From assembly GCA_964548025.1 (NCBI GenBank), contig CAZJRI010000001.1, positions 46,216 through 110,215 of the forward strand: 64,000 bases of DNA, given 5' to 3'. The stretch is from JAHRVQ01 sp964548025 (GTDB lineage Bacteria > Pseudomonadota > Gammaproteobacteria > Pseudomonadales > Azotimanducaceae). The notes below the pieces were generated by a model. That model was not told the DNA's origin. It was given only the letters and a program-made list of their open reading frames with translations, and made no database searches. The first letter of the stretch is position 1. Each line of letters starts with the position of its first letter. Shown here in pieces: positions 1 to 10,000 of the stretch. The position numbers and the translations under genes are program-made.

Positions 1-1398
1 TCCGGTACCAAGAAGTTTGATGAAGCATTTGGGTATCATTCAGAATCATTTCTCACTGTCCCACTAAAAAACAATACAGACAGGGTAATCGGCGTACTCC
101 AGTTGTTAAATTCACTCGATGCGGAAACGGGTGAGGTTTGCCCGTTTTCAGCCGAGATTCAGCCGCTGATTGAGGCCCTTGCGTCCCAGGCTGCCGTTTC
201 TCTTGAGAATCAAAACCTGCTGGATGCCCAGAAAAATCTGCTCGATTCCTTTATTGAATTGATGGCCAGCGCCGTTGATGCGAAGTCCGCGTATACGGGG
301 GGACATTGTCAGCGAGTACCAGAATTGACAAAGATGTTGACCGGTGCTGTCTGTGAATCATCAGACGGACCATTCAAAGAATTTGACCTTGATGAAGATG
401 AATGGCATGAGCTTCATATCGGTGCGTGGCTTCACGACTGCGGAAAAGTGACTACGCCTGAGTATGTCGTTGACAAAGCCACAAAACTCGAAACCATCAC
501 TGACCGAATTCATGAAGTGCGAATGAGATTTGAGCTTCTAAAATCGGAGAAAGTGATTGAATTTCAAAAGAAAATTATTGATGGTGCGACGAATCCAGAT
601 GAGCTGAAAGCTGAACTTGATGCTTCTCTGGCTCAGTTGGATGACGACTTTGAATTCATTGCTGAGTGCAACAAGGGTGGTGAATTCATGGAAGAAGAGC
701 GGATTGAACGGGTCAGACGAATAGCCAAAATGGAGTGGACCCGGACTCTTGATGACAGAGCAGGGATATCCATAGAGGAAGAAAAACGGAAAAAAAGAGT
801 CACAAAAAGAGAGCTGCCCTGTCGGGAATTCTTATTGGCAGACAGGGAGGACCATATCATAGAACATGATGGTGTGGTTCATTCTGCGAACCCTGACAAT
901 CCATATGGCTTCAAGGTAGAAGTGCCGGAACACAAATATAATCTTGGGGAAGTCTACAATTTATCCATAGCCAGAGGCACGCTAACGGATGAAGAGAGGT
1001 TCAAGATCAACGATCATATCATCCAGACCATTGTGATGCTGGAGAGTCTGCCGTTTCCTGAACACCTTGAGAAGGTCGCGGAGATTGCCGGTGGTCATCA
1101 TGAGAGAATGGATGGCACCGGATACCCCAAGAAGCTACGAAGTGAAGAAATGTCAATCCCGGCAAAAGTTATGGCTATTGCGGATGTCTTCGAAGCACTC
1201 ACGGCTGTAGATCGACCTTATAAGCTGCCAAAAACACTCAGCGAAAGTGTGAAAATCATGAGTTTTATGGTGAAAGATCAACATCTGGACGCTGAACTGT
1301 TTAAATTGTTCTTAAATTCAGGCGTCTATATGGACTATGCGGACAGGTACCTGTTGCCAGACCAGATCGATGAGGTGGACATTCAGGCCTACCTGTAG
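1..1398 (+). CDS. GAF / HD-GYP domain protein (5'-truncated), putative c-di-GMP phosphodiesterase
   Basis: The reading frame is open from base 1, so the gene begins before the window; a start placed at the TTG at 103 would cut the GAF domain. The visible 465 residues begin with the end of a GAF domain (VIGVLQLLNS), then a helical linker (LENQNLLDAQKNLLDSFIEL), then an HD-GYP domain. The metal-site motif LHDCGK is near 430-444 and the HHERMDGTGYP motif near 1095-1127. HD-GYP proteins hydrolyse cyclic di-GMP in the cytosol, and the GAF domain would be the sensor. The two motifs are about 220 residues apart, much more than usual, with a charged helical insert between them. Family assignment is firm; the substrate is inferred. 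Confidence 0.88.
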   Translation, partial: SGTKKFDEAFGYHSESFLTVPLKNNTDRVIGVLQLLNSLDAETGEVCPFSAEIQPLIEALASQAAVSLENQNLLDAQKNLLDSFIELMASAVDAKSAYTGGHCQRVPELTKMLTGAVCESSDGPFKEFDLDEDEWHELHIGAWLHDCGKVTTPEYVVDKATKLETITDRIHEVRMRFELLKSEKVIEFQKKIIDGATNPDELKAELDASLAQLDDDFEFIAECNKGGEFMEEERIERVRRIAKMEWTRTLDDRAGISIEEEKRKKRVTKRELPCREFLLADREDHIIEHDGVVHSANPDNPYGFKVEVPEHKYNLGEVYNLSIARGTLTDEERFKINDHIIQTIVMLESLPFPEHLEKVAEIAGGHHERMDGTGYPKKLRSEEMSIPAKVMAIADVFEALTAVDRPYKLPKTLSESVKIMSFMVKDQHLDAELFKLFLNSGVYMDYADRYLLPDQIDEVDIQAYL

Positions 1399-1494
1399 AA
1401 ATGCAATGCCAGGTGAATCAGCAAACCGGGCAAACATGATTGTTGTTGAACAGATCAACTTATACTGAATCCTGGCAGGATAGTGGAATCCTGT

Positions 1495-4400
1495 TTATTC
1501 AGCCAATCTCATTTTTCCTGCAAATGCGATTCGGTAGAACACGGGTAAAGCAACCAGTGTGAGCAGGGTTGCAAACGCAAGGCCGCCCATAATACACACG
1601 GCCATCTCACGGAAAAAGGCGTCAGACAATAGCGGTGACATACCTGCAATTGTCGTCCCTGCTGCGAGCATCACTGGACGCAGTCGGCTCACACTGGCTG
1701 AGACCATGCTATCGATAGTCATGCCTTGTTCATCAACCTGCTTGTCAATTTCATCCACCAGCACCACGCAGTTTTTGATCAGCATTCCCGATAGGCTCAG
1801 AAAACCCAGAAACGAGGGGAAGGTGAACGACAAGTCGGTTACAAGCAGGCTAATCACAACACCGCATACTGTCATCGGTACCGTTAGCCAGATCACGATA
1901 GGTTGACGTAATTTCCCGAACATGAGAATGGTGACAAAAAACATCAGAGCAAAAGTCACCGGAATGCGAGTCCCCAGAGTTTCCCTCGCTTCCTGACTGC
2001 CTTCATACTCTCCACCCCATTCCAACTGGTATCCAGGTGGAAGTTGTATGGCTTCAACGTCACCGCGCATTGCCTCGAACGCCCGGGTGAAATTGTGTCC
2101 CCGTGGAGGGTTTGCAAGGGCACTCACCATTCGTTCGCGGTTACGGCGAAATATCAGGCTGTCTTCAGGCAGCAGTTCAAAGCTGTCGATGACCTGGGAT
2201 ATGGGTATATGTGATTGTTGTGTCGGGCTCCAGACAGTACGATCTGACAATCCTGCCAGATCAATTCGCTCATGGGCTGGCGCCCGTGCGATGATCGGTA
2301 AAAGTTTATCCGCCTCTCGATACAAGCCAATATTGATACCCAGAGTTGCAAATGCAAGAGATTGATAAACATCAGTGCGCGCAATTCCCGCTGTTCGCGC
2401 CTGGACATCGTTGAATTGTGGTACCAGTTGGAGTTCGCGTTGGCGCCAGTTGGTTTTTCGATCAACGAAATTGTGTGCGAGATAAACATCGAGAGCCTGC
2501 TCAGCAAGCTCTCGTAGCACGTCAGGATCAGTACCTGTGAACCTGGCCTCTACTTTCGAATTGCCAACCGGGCTGAATTCACTACGCCGAATCTGTAACT
2601 CTGCTTCAAGGTTAAATTCGCGCAAACGGGCATCAACATTCTCCATCATATCATTCATCACGTTGACGTCTTCGACTCGTACAATCAGATGAGCGTATGC
2701 TGAATTCGGTTGCTCAGGTCGAACCGTGGCGGCGAATCGGCTGGTGCCCCGGCCGATGAAACTGCTGACGTCAACGACGCCGGGTTCTTTTTTTACTTCA
2801 TCTTCGATTATCTCGATTTCACGAGCAGTTGTGAGAATGTCGGTGCCTTGTGGTAAATAAAAATCGACGAAGAACAGTGGTGTATTAGTCATGGGGAAAA
2901 AGCTCTGTTTCACCTTGGCAAAACCCCAGAAACAACCTGCGGTAATAGCAAGGATAATCAGCGTCACGAACCAGGCTTTGCGCAATCCAAAATTAATCAG
3001 CTTGCGATACGGCGTATATCCCCAACCCTGGTACAGATCCGTACCGGTACCCGATGGAATTGTTCGGAGTAGATAACTACCGAGCAGAGGAGCAACGGTG
3101 ATCGCCAGTATCCAGCTTAACATCAGTGAGATAGCAACAACCTGAAATAACGATACCAGAAAGTGACCGGTCTCATCCTCAGATAGCCCAATGGGCGCAA
3201 ACGCCAAAATGCCAATAACTGTGGCCCCGAGTAATGCATACTGTGTTCTCAAAACAGATTGTGAAGCTGCCTCCTTTGGGGTTAATCCACGCTGTACGCC
3301 AATCACCATACCCTCTGCGATGACGATGGCATTATCAACCAGCATCCCCATTGCAATCATGAGTGCACCGAGGGAAATTCTTTGTAGTTCAATGTTAAGG
3401 ATAGCCATCACAAAGATGGTTCCCATGACGGTGAGCAATAAGATGCTCCCAACGACAGTACCCGCTCTCCAACCCATAAATATGCAAAGGGCACCTATCA
3501 CAGTTATCACAGACAAGAGCAGGTTTCGCAGGAAGGTATCAATCGCGTCGCTGACCACTTCATGCTGAAGATAGATCGGATGAGCCTCTACTCCTAAAGG
3601 TAGCTCCCGCAATATAAGCTGCATCTGCTCATCGATCAGTCGGCCCACGCTGACAACGTTAAGCCCTGGCGTTACGGATACACCGACTGTAAATGCTGGT
3701 TCACCATTGAAGCGGATAATCTGAGGTGGAATTTCGACCGGTCCCCTTGAGATGGTTGCGATATCTGACAGACGAAGTACTTCTGTTGAACCGGGTCGAC
3801 CGATTCGCATATCACCCACTGCCTGAACGCTGTCGAATGCCAGTTTCGGTGCAATCGTAAAACGTCTTGAACCATAGGCAACTGAACCGGCATCAATTAC
3901 CTGGTTCTCCTGTGCAATACTCGCAAATAATCTGTCCACAGGAATTCCGAGGCGCACTAACCGCTCGTGATCAACCTCAACGAAAATCGCCTCATAAGGT
4001 TCGCCCGCTGTTTCGATCTTTGCGACACCGGGTACCAGTTTTAATCTTGTAGACAATTGCCGCGACATATCAGATATGTTGGCTGCTGAATATCCCGGTG
4101 CAGTTATCGCGTACAGTACACCGTAGACATCACCAAAATCATCTTCAACGATCGGCACACCCGTTCCAGGTGGAAGCCGATTATGGGCTTCACTCACGCG
4201 ACGACGCAGTTCATCCCAGATCTGTGGTAAATCATCGCCAGCAAATTGTTCCAGCATATCTACCTGGACTTCGGAGCGCCCTGGTAAGGATTTGGACGTT
4301 ATATTGTCAACGTAGGGTAACTCCTGTAAGGCGGATTCGATCACATCTGTGACTTCCTGCTCGACTTCCAATGCAGAAGCGCCGGGATACATCGTAATGA

Positions 4401-4542
4401 TATAAGCGGTGCTGATGGGAAATTCTGGGTCTTCCAATCGTCCTACATTGTCGATGCCGTACAGTCCTCCCAGCAGACAGGAGAAAATGATTATCCAGGG
4501 ATAGAGAGAATTTTCGATTGACCATTGGCCGATGTTTTTCAT
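1495..4542 (-). CDS. RND efflux transporter, inner-membrane pump subunit
   Basis: This 1015-residue protein is typical in length and layout for an AcrB-like proton-driven exporter: an N-terminal membrane segment, two large periplasmic loops and two blocks of five or six membrane helices. The TM4 motif reads GMLVDNAIVIAEG, so the second Asp of the AcrB Asp-Asp pair is Asn, as in some other RND subfamilies. The TM10 Lys is present in GMLIKNCVVLVDE. Its start codon overlaps the stop of the upstream adaptor gene by one base (TGATG), so the two are translationally coupled. No outer-membrane channel gene lies beside them, so the pump probably uses one encoded elsewhere. The drug or metabolite exported cannot be told from sequence. 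Confidence 0.93.
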   Translation of the reverse strand: MKNIGQWSIENSLYPWIIIFSCLLGGLYGIDNVGRLEDPEFPISTAYIITMYPGASALEVEQEVTDVIESALQELPYVDNITSKSLPGRSEVQVDMLEQFAGDDLPQIWDELRRRVSEAHNRLPPGTGVPIVEDDFGDVYGVLYAITAPGYSAANISDMSRQLSTRLKLVPGVAKIETAGEPYEAIFVEVDHERLVRLGIPVDRLFASIAQENQVIDAGSVAYGSRRFTIAPKLAFDSVQAVGDMRIGRPGSTEVLRLSDIATISRGPVEIPPQIIRFNGEPAFTVGVSVTPGLNVVSVGRLIDEQMQLILRELPLGVEAHPIYLQHEVVSDAIDTFLRNLLLSVITVIGALCIFMGWRAGTVVGSILLLTVMGTIFVMAILNIELQRISLGALMIAMGMLVDNAIVIAEGMVIGVQRGLTPKEAASQSVLRTQYALLGATVIGILAFAPIGLSEDETGHFLVSLFQVVAISLMLSWILAITVAPLLGSYLLRTIPSGTGTDLYQGWGYTPYRKLINFGLRKAWFVTLIILAITAGCFWGFAKVKQSFFPMTNTPLFFVDFYLPQGTDILTTAREIEIIEDEVKKEPGVVDVSSFIGRGTSRFAATVRPEQPNSAYAHLIVRVEDVNVMNDMMENVDARLREFNLEAELQIRRSEFSPVGNSKVEARFTGTDPDVLRELAEQALDVYLAHNFVDRKTNWRQRELQLVPQFNDVQARTAGIARTDVYQSLAFATLGINIGLYREADKLLPIIARAPAHERIDLAGLSDRTVWSPTQQSHIPISQVIDSFELLPEDSLIFRRNRERMVSALANPPRGHNFTRAFEAMRGDVEAIQLPPGYQLEWGGEYEGSQEARETLGTRIPVTFALMFFVTILMFGKLRQPIVIWLTVPMTVCGVVISLLVTDLSFTFPSFLGFLSLSGMLIKNCVVLVDEIDKQVDEQGMTIDSMVSASVSRLRPVMLAAGTTIAGMSPLLSDAFFREMAVCIMGGLAFATLLTLVALPVFYRIAFAGKMRLAE

Positions 4543-5606
4543 CAGATTTCGGTTGTCGGTTTGTCCAGCATGCGAACCTTCATGCCAGCCTGAAGCTGGC
4601 TGGCGCCAGATGCGACAATGAGATCACCATTTTTTAGGCCGGTGATTATTGGTACGCCCTGGTCCACGGGCGCCCCTATTTCAACGCTCTGTTTGGTTAC
4701 CATCTGCGTTTGCGGATTAAACATCCAAACGAAGAGGGTCTTGTCCGGGTTGGTTACCAGAGATGCAATGGGCACGGTAATGGTCGGTAGATCATCCGCA
4801 TTTGCGGTAATCTCAACCTCGACAGTAGCCGTCATCCCAGGCAAAATATTTTTGTTTTCGGGGGTTTGCATGACGAAAGTTACGCGGTAGGTCTGTGCAA
4901 TCTCGTCAGCTTCGCCAGTATTCTCGCGAATGCTCAGCGGGAACATCTCACCAGGCGCGAACGCGAACCTCGCATTCTGTGACAGGATTCGATCCGGGGT
5001 TACCGTTGCCGCCAGTTTTTCCGGGATGCTGGCGTAAACGAATAACTCGCTTAAATCATTGATCCTGACAATTTTGTCACCCGCACGGACATTGACATGG
5101 TTATTGGTATAACGCCTTGCAATATAGCCTTCAAAAGGCGCCACGATCTTCGCTTCTGCCAGTGCTTCGCGAGCTTGATCATGTCTAACTTGCCTAAGTT
5201 CATAGACAGCACGTGCATCGTCAACGACTGACGGAGAAATACCTTTTTCAGCCAATAGTTTTGCTTTTCGTTTGAGGTCCTGGGAAGCGAGTTTCAGTTG
5301 AACACCAGCTTCTCGTACCGATAACTCGAAGTCTGTGGTATCCAGAGCGCCAATCAAGGTACCTTTGGCGACCGTTTGCCCTTCAAGAATGGGTAATTCC
5401 GCCAGTTGTCCGGACACTTCGAATGACATGTCTACCGTTTGTGCAGCATCGACCCGACCCACGAATTCATGTTTGATAACCTGTTGGTTTTCCGAGATCA
5501 GAAAAATCCTGGCGGGCCTGATCGATTGATCATCAACCTCGGGCACTTCATCTGGAGAACAGCCGATGAGTATTGTTAAAGTCAGTAATACAACGACTTT
5601 CAGCAT
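4542..5606 (-). CDS. RND efflux periplasmic adaptor (membrane fusion lipoprotein)
   Basis: A 354-residue membrane-fusion protein. It opens with a lipoprotein signal whose lipobox is LIGC, predicting lipid attachment at about residue 16 and anchoring in the inner membrane facing the periplasm. The lipoyl-like half (VDAAQTVDMSFEVSGQ), an alpha-helical hairpin and the second lipoyl half (VAPFEGYIARRY) follow in the usual order, then beta-barrel and membrane-proximal domains. It links the RND pump encoded immediately downstream to an outer-membrane channel. A GGAG lies about 10 bases upstream of the ATG. It is the first gene of a two-gene operon. Confidence 0.92.
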   Translation of the reverse strand: MLKVVVLLTLTILIGCSPDEVPEVDDQSIRPARIFLISENQQVIKHEFVGRVDAAQTVDMSFEVSGQLAELPILEGQTVAKGTLIGALDTTDFELSVREAGVQLKLASQDLKRKAKLLAEKGISPSVVDDARAVYELRQVRHDQAREALAEAKIVAPFEGYIARRYTNNHVNVRAGDKIVRINDLSELFVYASIPEKLAATVTPDRILSQNARFAFAPGEMFPLSIRENTGEADEIAQTYRVTFVMQTPENKNILPGMTATVEVEITANADDLPTITVPIASLVTNPDKTLFVWMFNPQTQMVTKQSVEIGAPVDQGVPIITGLKNGDLIVASGASQLQAGMKVRMLDKPTTEI

Positions 5607-5721
5607 ATAGGTTTCCGCTCCATCATAGTGTCTAATGATGACGAACAGTATTCACCCACAGTCTGTAGTGTTTTAGACAGGTCGAATCCAGCCATAGTTT
5701 TGATGCATGAAAAAGGCACGC

Positions 5722-5750
5722 ATAGAACCACCTAATTCGATGTTAGTCAA
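5722..5750 (-). promoter_or_regulatory. Possible sigma-70 promoter for the RND efflux operon
   Basis: On the minus strand a TTGACT box is followed after 17 bases by TTCTAT, about 115 bases upstream of the adaptor start. The -35 is close to consensus and the -10 is weak. No repressor gene adjoins the operon. Confidence 0.35.
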
Positions 5751-5848
5751 TGAGAATCTAGATCTACTTGGATTGCAGAGGGTTAATGATTCCCCAGTGC
5801 AATGCAGATCCTTTTCACGCAGTGGAATTAAGGAGATCTACGTTCGGG

Positions 5849-6766
5849 CTAGAGGATAAGTTCCTCAACGTGTGCAAGGGAAGATTGAGCAAGGGCATCA
5901 AGGTCATATCCACCTTCAAGGGTCGAGACTATTCGCCCGGCTGCATGAGAATTTGCTAATTCAACAATCATTCTGGTTATCCAACGATAATCTTCTTCGA
6001 TCAGATTAAGTCCACCGAGTGGATCATCTCGATGGGCATCAAACCCGGCTGATATGAAGATAAGATCTGGATCATGAGACTGGATTTCCGATAGCCATTG
6101 TTGTTCTATCGCACGCCTGAAGTCACTGCCGGATGTCCCTGCTGCCAACGGGGTGATGATGATGTGCTCATTGCTGAAATCAAGATACCTGTTTGGATAG
6201 AAATTGTCCTGGAAACTTGAACAAACCAGAACCCGCTCGTCTTCTTTGAATATATCGACGGTGCCGTTGCAATGGTGTACGTCAAAATCACAAATTGCTA
6301 TGCGATTAATATCCGGGTGATCAAGGGCGACCCTGGCTGCAACTGCAACATTGTTAAACAGGCAAAATCCCATTGCAGCGGCAAGCTCGGCGTGATGACC
6401 AGGTGGTCGTATTGCACAGAAACCACGCTTTATGTTGTTTTCGAGCACCTCTCTCGTAGTCTCAACGACGGCTCCGACTGCCAGCTTGGCTGCCCGGGTA
6501 CTGCCCTCGCTCATGAAAGTATCAGGATCTATCAGAACGATATTGTCTTTCTGTTCACTGCCTTCAATAAAGCTGATATGGGTCATCGGGTGGACCAGGG
6601 CCAGATCGGAATTCGTTACTTCACTTGCCTGAATATTTCGCATCTCTTTGGCAATACCAGATTGTTCCATCAGGTCCATCACTGCCTGCAAACGTTCAGG
6701 TCTCTCTGGATGTCTACCCATCCGATGATTCATGCAGTCGGGATGACTCATTAGCATTGATTTCAT
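5849..6766 (-). CDS. Histone-deacetylase-superfamily amidohydrolase (HDAC-like)
   Basis: A 305-residue single-domain member of the arginase/deacetylase fold. It shows the family signatures in order: HPERPERLQ near the N-terminus, RPPGHHAE with the paired active-site histidines, CDFDVHHCNGT with Asp and His zinc ligands, SAGFDAHRDDPLGG with the second Asp ligand, and EGGYDLDAL near the C-terminus. Bacterial relatives remove acetyl groups from polyamines, acetoin-related proteins or other acylamines; the substrate here is unknown. A good Shine-Dalgarno (GAGAGGA) precedes the ATG by 7 bases, and a TATACT -10-like box sits at about 6792-6797 on the minus strand. The gene stands alone. Confidence 0.9.
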   Translation of the reverse strand: MKSMLMSHPDCMNHRMGRHPERPERLQAVMDLMEQSGIAKEMRNIQASEVTNSDLALVHPMTHISFIEGSEQKDNIVLIDPDTFMSEGSTRAAKLAVGAVVETTREVLENNIKRGFCAIRPPGHHAELAAAMGFCLFNNVAVAARVALDHPDINRIAICDFDVHHCNGTVDIFKEDERVLVCSSFQDNFYPNRYLDFSNEHIIITPLAAGTSGSDFRRAIEQQWLSEIQSHDPDLIFISAGFDAHRDDPLGGLNLIEEDYRWITRMIVELANSHAAGRIVSTLEGGYDLDALAQSSLAHVEELIL

Positions 6767-6845
6767 ATAAATCCTCTCGTTTTGCTAAGAGAGTATAAGC
6801 TATTGACCAGATGAAACGGGTACTGCCCTAAAATTCAGTACAAGT

Positions 6846-7073
6846 GAATGGCACTTACTTAAGGTGTTTGACTATTGATTTGCATTGAGCAGGTGGGAGT
6901 TTGTTTCCTTAGCACACCCGTGGTCGCAATGGCGACTCCCTTCGCTTACTCAGGAGCCTGTAGTCTCACCTGGGCGGCCCCCTTCTGTGCGCTCAGCACG
7001 GGCTCCACGCTCTGGAAACAAACTCCCACCTACCCAATGCTAACAATGTCCTCTCTTAAAGTAAGTGCCATTA
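6846..7073. mobile_element. MITE-like palindromic element flanked by a 10-bp target duplication
   Basis: The element is 228 bp with no credible gene. Its ends are inverted repeats: AATGGCACTTACTT at the left (6847-6860) is matched by the reverse complement of AAGTAAGTGCCATT at the right (7059-7072). A second inner pair follows: AGGTGGGAGTTTGTTTCC (6891-6908) against GGAAACAAACTCCCACCT (7014-7031). The 10-bp CAGTACAAGT occurs immediately outside both ends (6836-6845 and 7074-7083), as expected of a target-site duplication. Together these mark a transposase-less element moved in trans. The parent insertion sequence is not in this window; the 10-bp duplication only loosely suggests an IS4-like transposase. 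Confidence 0.8.
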
Positions 7074-7082
7074 CAGTACAAG

Positions 7083-10000
7083 TCATATACCAAGATCTCG
7101 TTGGAGGTAGATCGACTTGTAGTCTGATACTACTTCGAAGCTGTTTTCCAATCTGGGCAGGTAAGGACTTTTTCTTGCTGGGATGTCATTGATCGATTCA
7201 ATCGTTACCTTTTTCACTGGCTGAAATGATCGATAGAGGAGATGTTGTAAACAGCCAAAATACATTTCAAGGTCCGGGTGATCTGCCGGGACTCTGATAT
7301 CAAGTGATTTACCGTTGCGCGATGTCACCATGACTAATTCGTTGCCGTGATATGTCAGATGATTTGAGTTCAGGCGACGAGGCAGAACGTTCCTCAGGTT
7401 AAGCAAAGACATACCACAACTTGAAGCTGGGTCTGTTGCATTGATCCAGAATATTTCATTGCTGTCGTCGCTCTGTAAGAATCGCAGACCTTCAGGCGAA
7501 ATAAACTGTGGTCCCGTTATATCGGAGAAGAAATAACCGGAAAAGACCTCACCTGATAGTTCCATGAGCCGTAATGATCTGAATATGTTGCGCCATTGTA
7601 AGACCGGTAGTTCATGTTGCAGAAGCTCTCTGAATACAATGCCATATCTATCAAGCAGAACTCGTACCCGATCTTTCTTAAGTTCTTCCTCTTCGAGTAA
7701 ATCTCGTGGTTTATCTGGTTTTGGGAGTCGAAACCAATTGCCTGAAAAAGGTATTGTATTACGCCATTGATTGAATCCAGAGCGGCGGGACCGCCGGGTC
7801 TCTCTCTGCTTTAACGAGTTCGAAAGTTCATTTGTCCTGAACTTGGATTCAATACCTTTTCGCAAGGCTCCCATTGAATCGTTGCTGATCTCGCCCTGCC
7901 AGACCAGAGACCATAAACTTTCTGCCAGATTGCTCGCCCGATACTCGCTCCCTTCTGATGACGCGTCCCTGAGCCTGTCGATCAGGGTCCCGAAATCATA
8001 GCGGCTATATTCATCCGGAAAGAGTTCCGATACGTCGTCCCCGGATGATTCGGTCACTTCACCGATCAGATCCAGATCTTCGCGAAACGTGAAATTGATA
8101 TGGGAGCCTTCGCTGCCTGTCCAATATAGATTGCCTTCCTGAAAGAGAAGATCAAGCTGGTCATTCCGGTAGTTCCTGATTCTTGCGGGAAGCAATTCAC
8201 GCTCCCACGAACCCGCCTCGGCGGGATAGCAGCGCAGATTCTCGACGGTTTCGAATAACTGCTCAGAAGTGTCTTTGTTCTTGAACCGGGTTTGCCAGTT
8301 GAATAAAAATGGCGTGAGTTCAGAAATCTCGCGGGGTTCAAAACTGACCCTGGCCTGATGCCTGACCAGTCTTAGCAGAATTTCATAATTATCCGCATCA
8401 CACCAGTATTCTCCTTCATCGTCCAGGATCAGTTGACCTCTGATGATGAATCGCTCTTCAAACAGGTTTTTTAGTAGCGGTTCTAAGTCGGCTTCGGGTA
8501 TTCCCGTTTTTGCAGCAATAAATCTGGTTGATACAGGTCCGTAATACTGCAGCCAGTTTGCGAGGTGAGGCAGGTTGATATCGTCAAGGTGATCCCTGAT
8601 CTGCTCCTCATCCTGTGCTGCGACGATGAGCTTATGTCCATTTATGTCCATCACTGTGAGCCTGTCATCGAGCTCACGCAAGTCCTCTTGCGACTGCTCT
8701 ATCAATTTATCCCACTCATCTATTGGAATGGCAGTGCGTTCTTTCACCCACTCAACCAGTTCTTCTGTGCTATCAGGGCAATATCCCGGTTCGGTTCNNN
8801 NNNNNNNGAATCAACAATTTGCCCGGGAACACCAGGTCTGATGCCCGGTTGAAAGACGACCTCTTCCAACAGACTGGTTCGCAGATTGGATGTCTTCAGT
8901 GATTTAGGCTGATCGTCCATGTACATGTAGTCATTGATCTGACCCCATGCGACGGTGCGAGCAAAAGGGCTTGGACTTGAAGTCGTGACTTCGGAGACCT
9001 GGATAATTCCGCTGACAAGTTCATCCAGCACAATCCTGAGATTTTCCAGATCAAATTCATCCTGCAGGCAGGTGCGCCATGTTTCCAACAGTATGGGGAA
9101 GTCCTCAAACTTCATAACCGAATCCAGGAGTTTCTGGGATTGAAGCCTGCTCATCCAAAGTGGTTTTCTTTCATTAAATCTCCCCTTGGACAGCAACAAT
9201 GCTCTACCAGCGTTTTCACGAAATCGGGCGCCGAAAAAACCGGAACCTTCCAACCTGTCTCTCAGTAGATCTTCAATGTCATTGACCGGAACGAGGGAAA
9301 GTAACTCACTGGCGCTGATATCGTGGGGAAGCTGCACAACAAGACTTTCATTGCTCACATATATCTCTGGCTGATCGTCCCATTTCCTTCGCCAACCGGC
9401 TTCAATCGCCATGGCGAATGGCCGATTAACTTCAGCACCCCAGCCAGTATGCAAAATTAGCTGATTGCCCGAAGCTCTACCGGGAGCAGACCGGGTTGTT
9501 TCCATCAAAAGGTGATGTCGATGAGGTAATCTTGCGTTGCAATGATCCCGCTGACTGCTTAGTAATGTCACGAGTTCTTTGGCAAGTACAGGTTCCAGAA
9601 AATGATTCTCTATTAACTGTTCCTGGAAATCAGGGCTGTCGATATTTTCTTCAGCGAATTTAAGAAAATTCCCGACCCTTTCAGCGTAGTGAAAATTTCG
9701 GTTTAATCCTTCTGCTTTCCAAAAAGGCGGGGCAACCGCGGTGGCTTTGGCAGGGCCAACCATGACGTCAGTATGGGTGATCTTCTTGATCTGCCAGTAT
9801 TGGGTGCCAAACGAAAAAACCTTACCAATATTTGCTTCCCAGACAAATTCCTCATCCAGGTCACCGATACGAGCATTTGATTCCTCGTGACGTAGCTGAA
9901 AGTAACCCCGGTCTGGTATTACGCCCCCGGACAGATAGAGTGACAACAGTGCGCCGGAGCGGGCCGAAATGGTGTTCGACTGGCGGTCGATGATTATTCG

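Noticed and set aside
5607..5848. Small regulator gene upstream of the RND operon
   Set aside because: No open frame with coding character and no helix-turn-helix pattern was found; only a promoter candidate is supported.
6272..6754. 160-codon plus-strand open frame inside the HDAC-like gene
   Set aside because: It is the antisense shadow of a clearly homologous gene with full catalytic motifs.
8744..8747. Apparent ATGA overlap between two helicase genes
   Set aside because: The upstream frame after the Ns is spurious; the C-terminal frame is open to the gap, so this is one gene.
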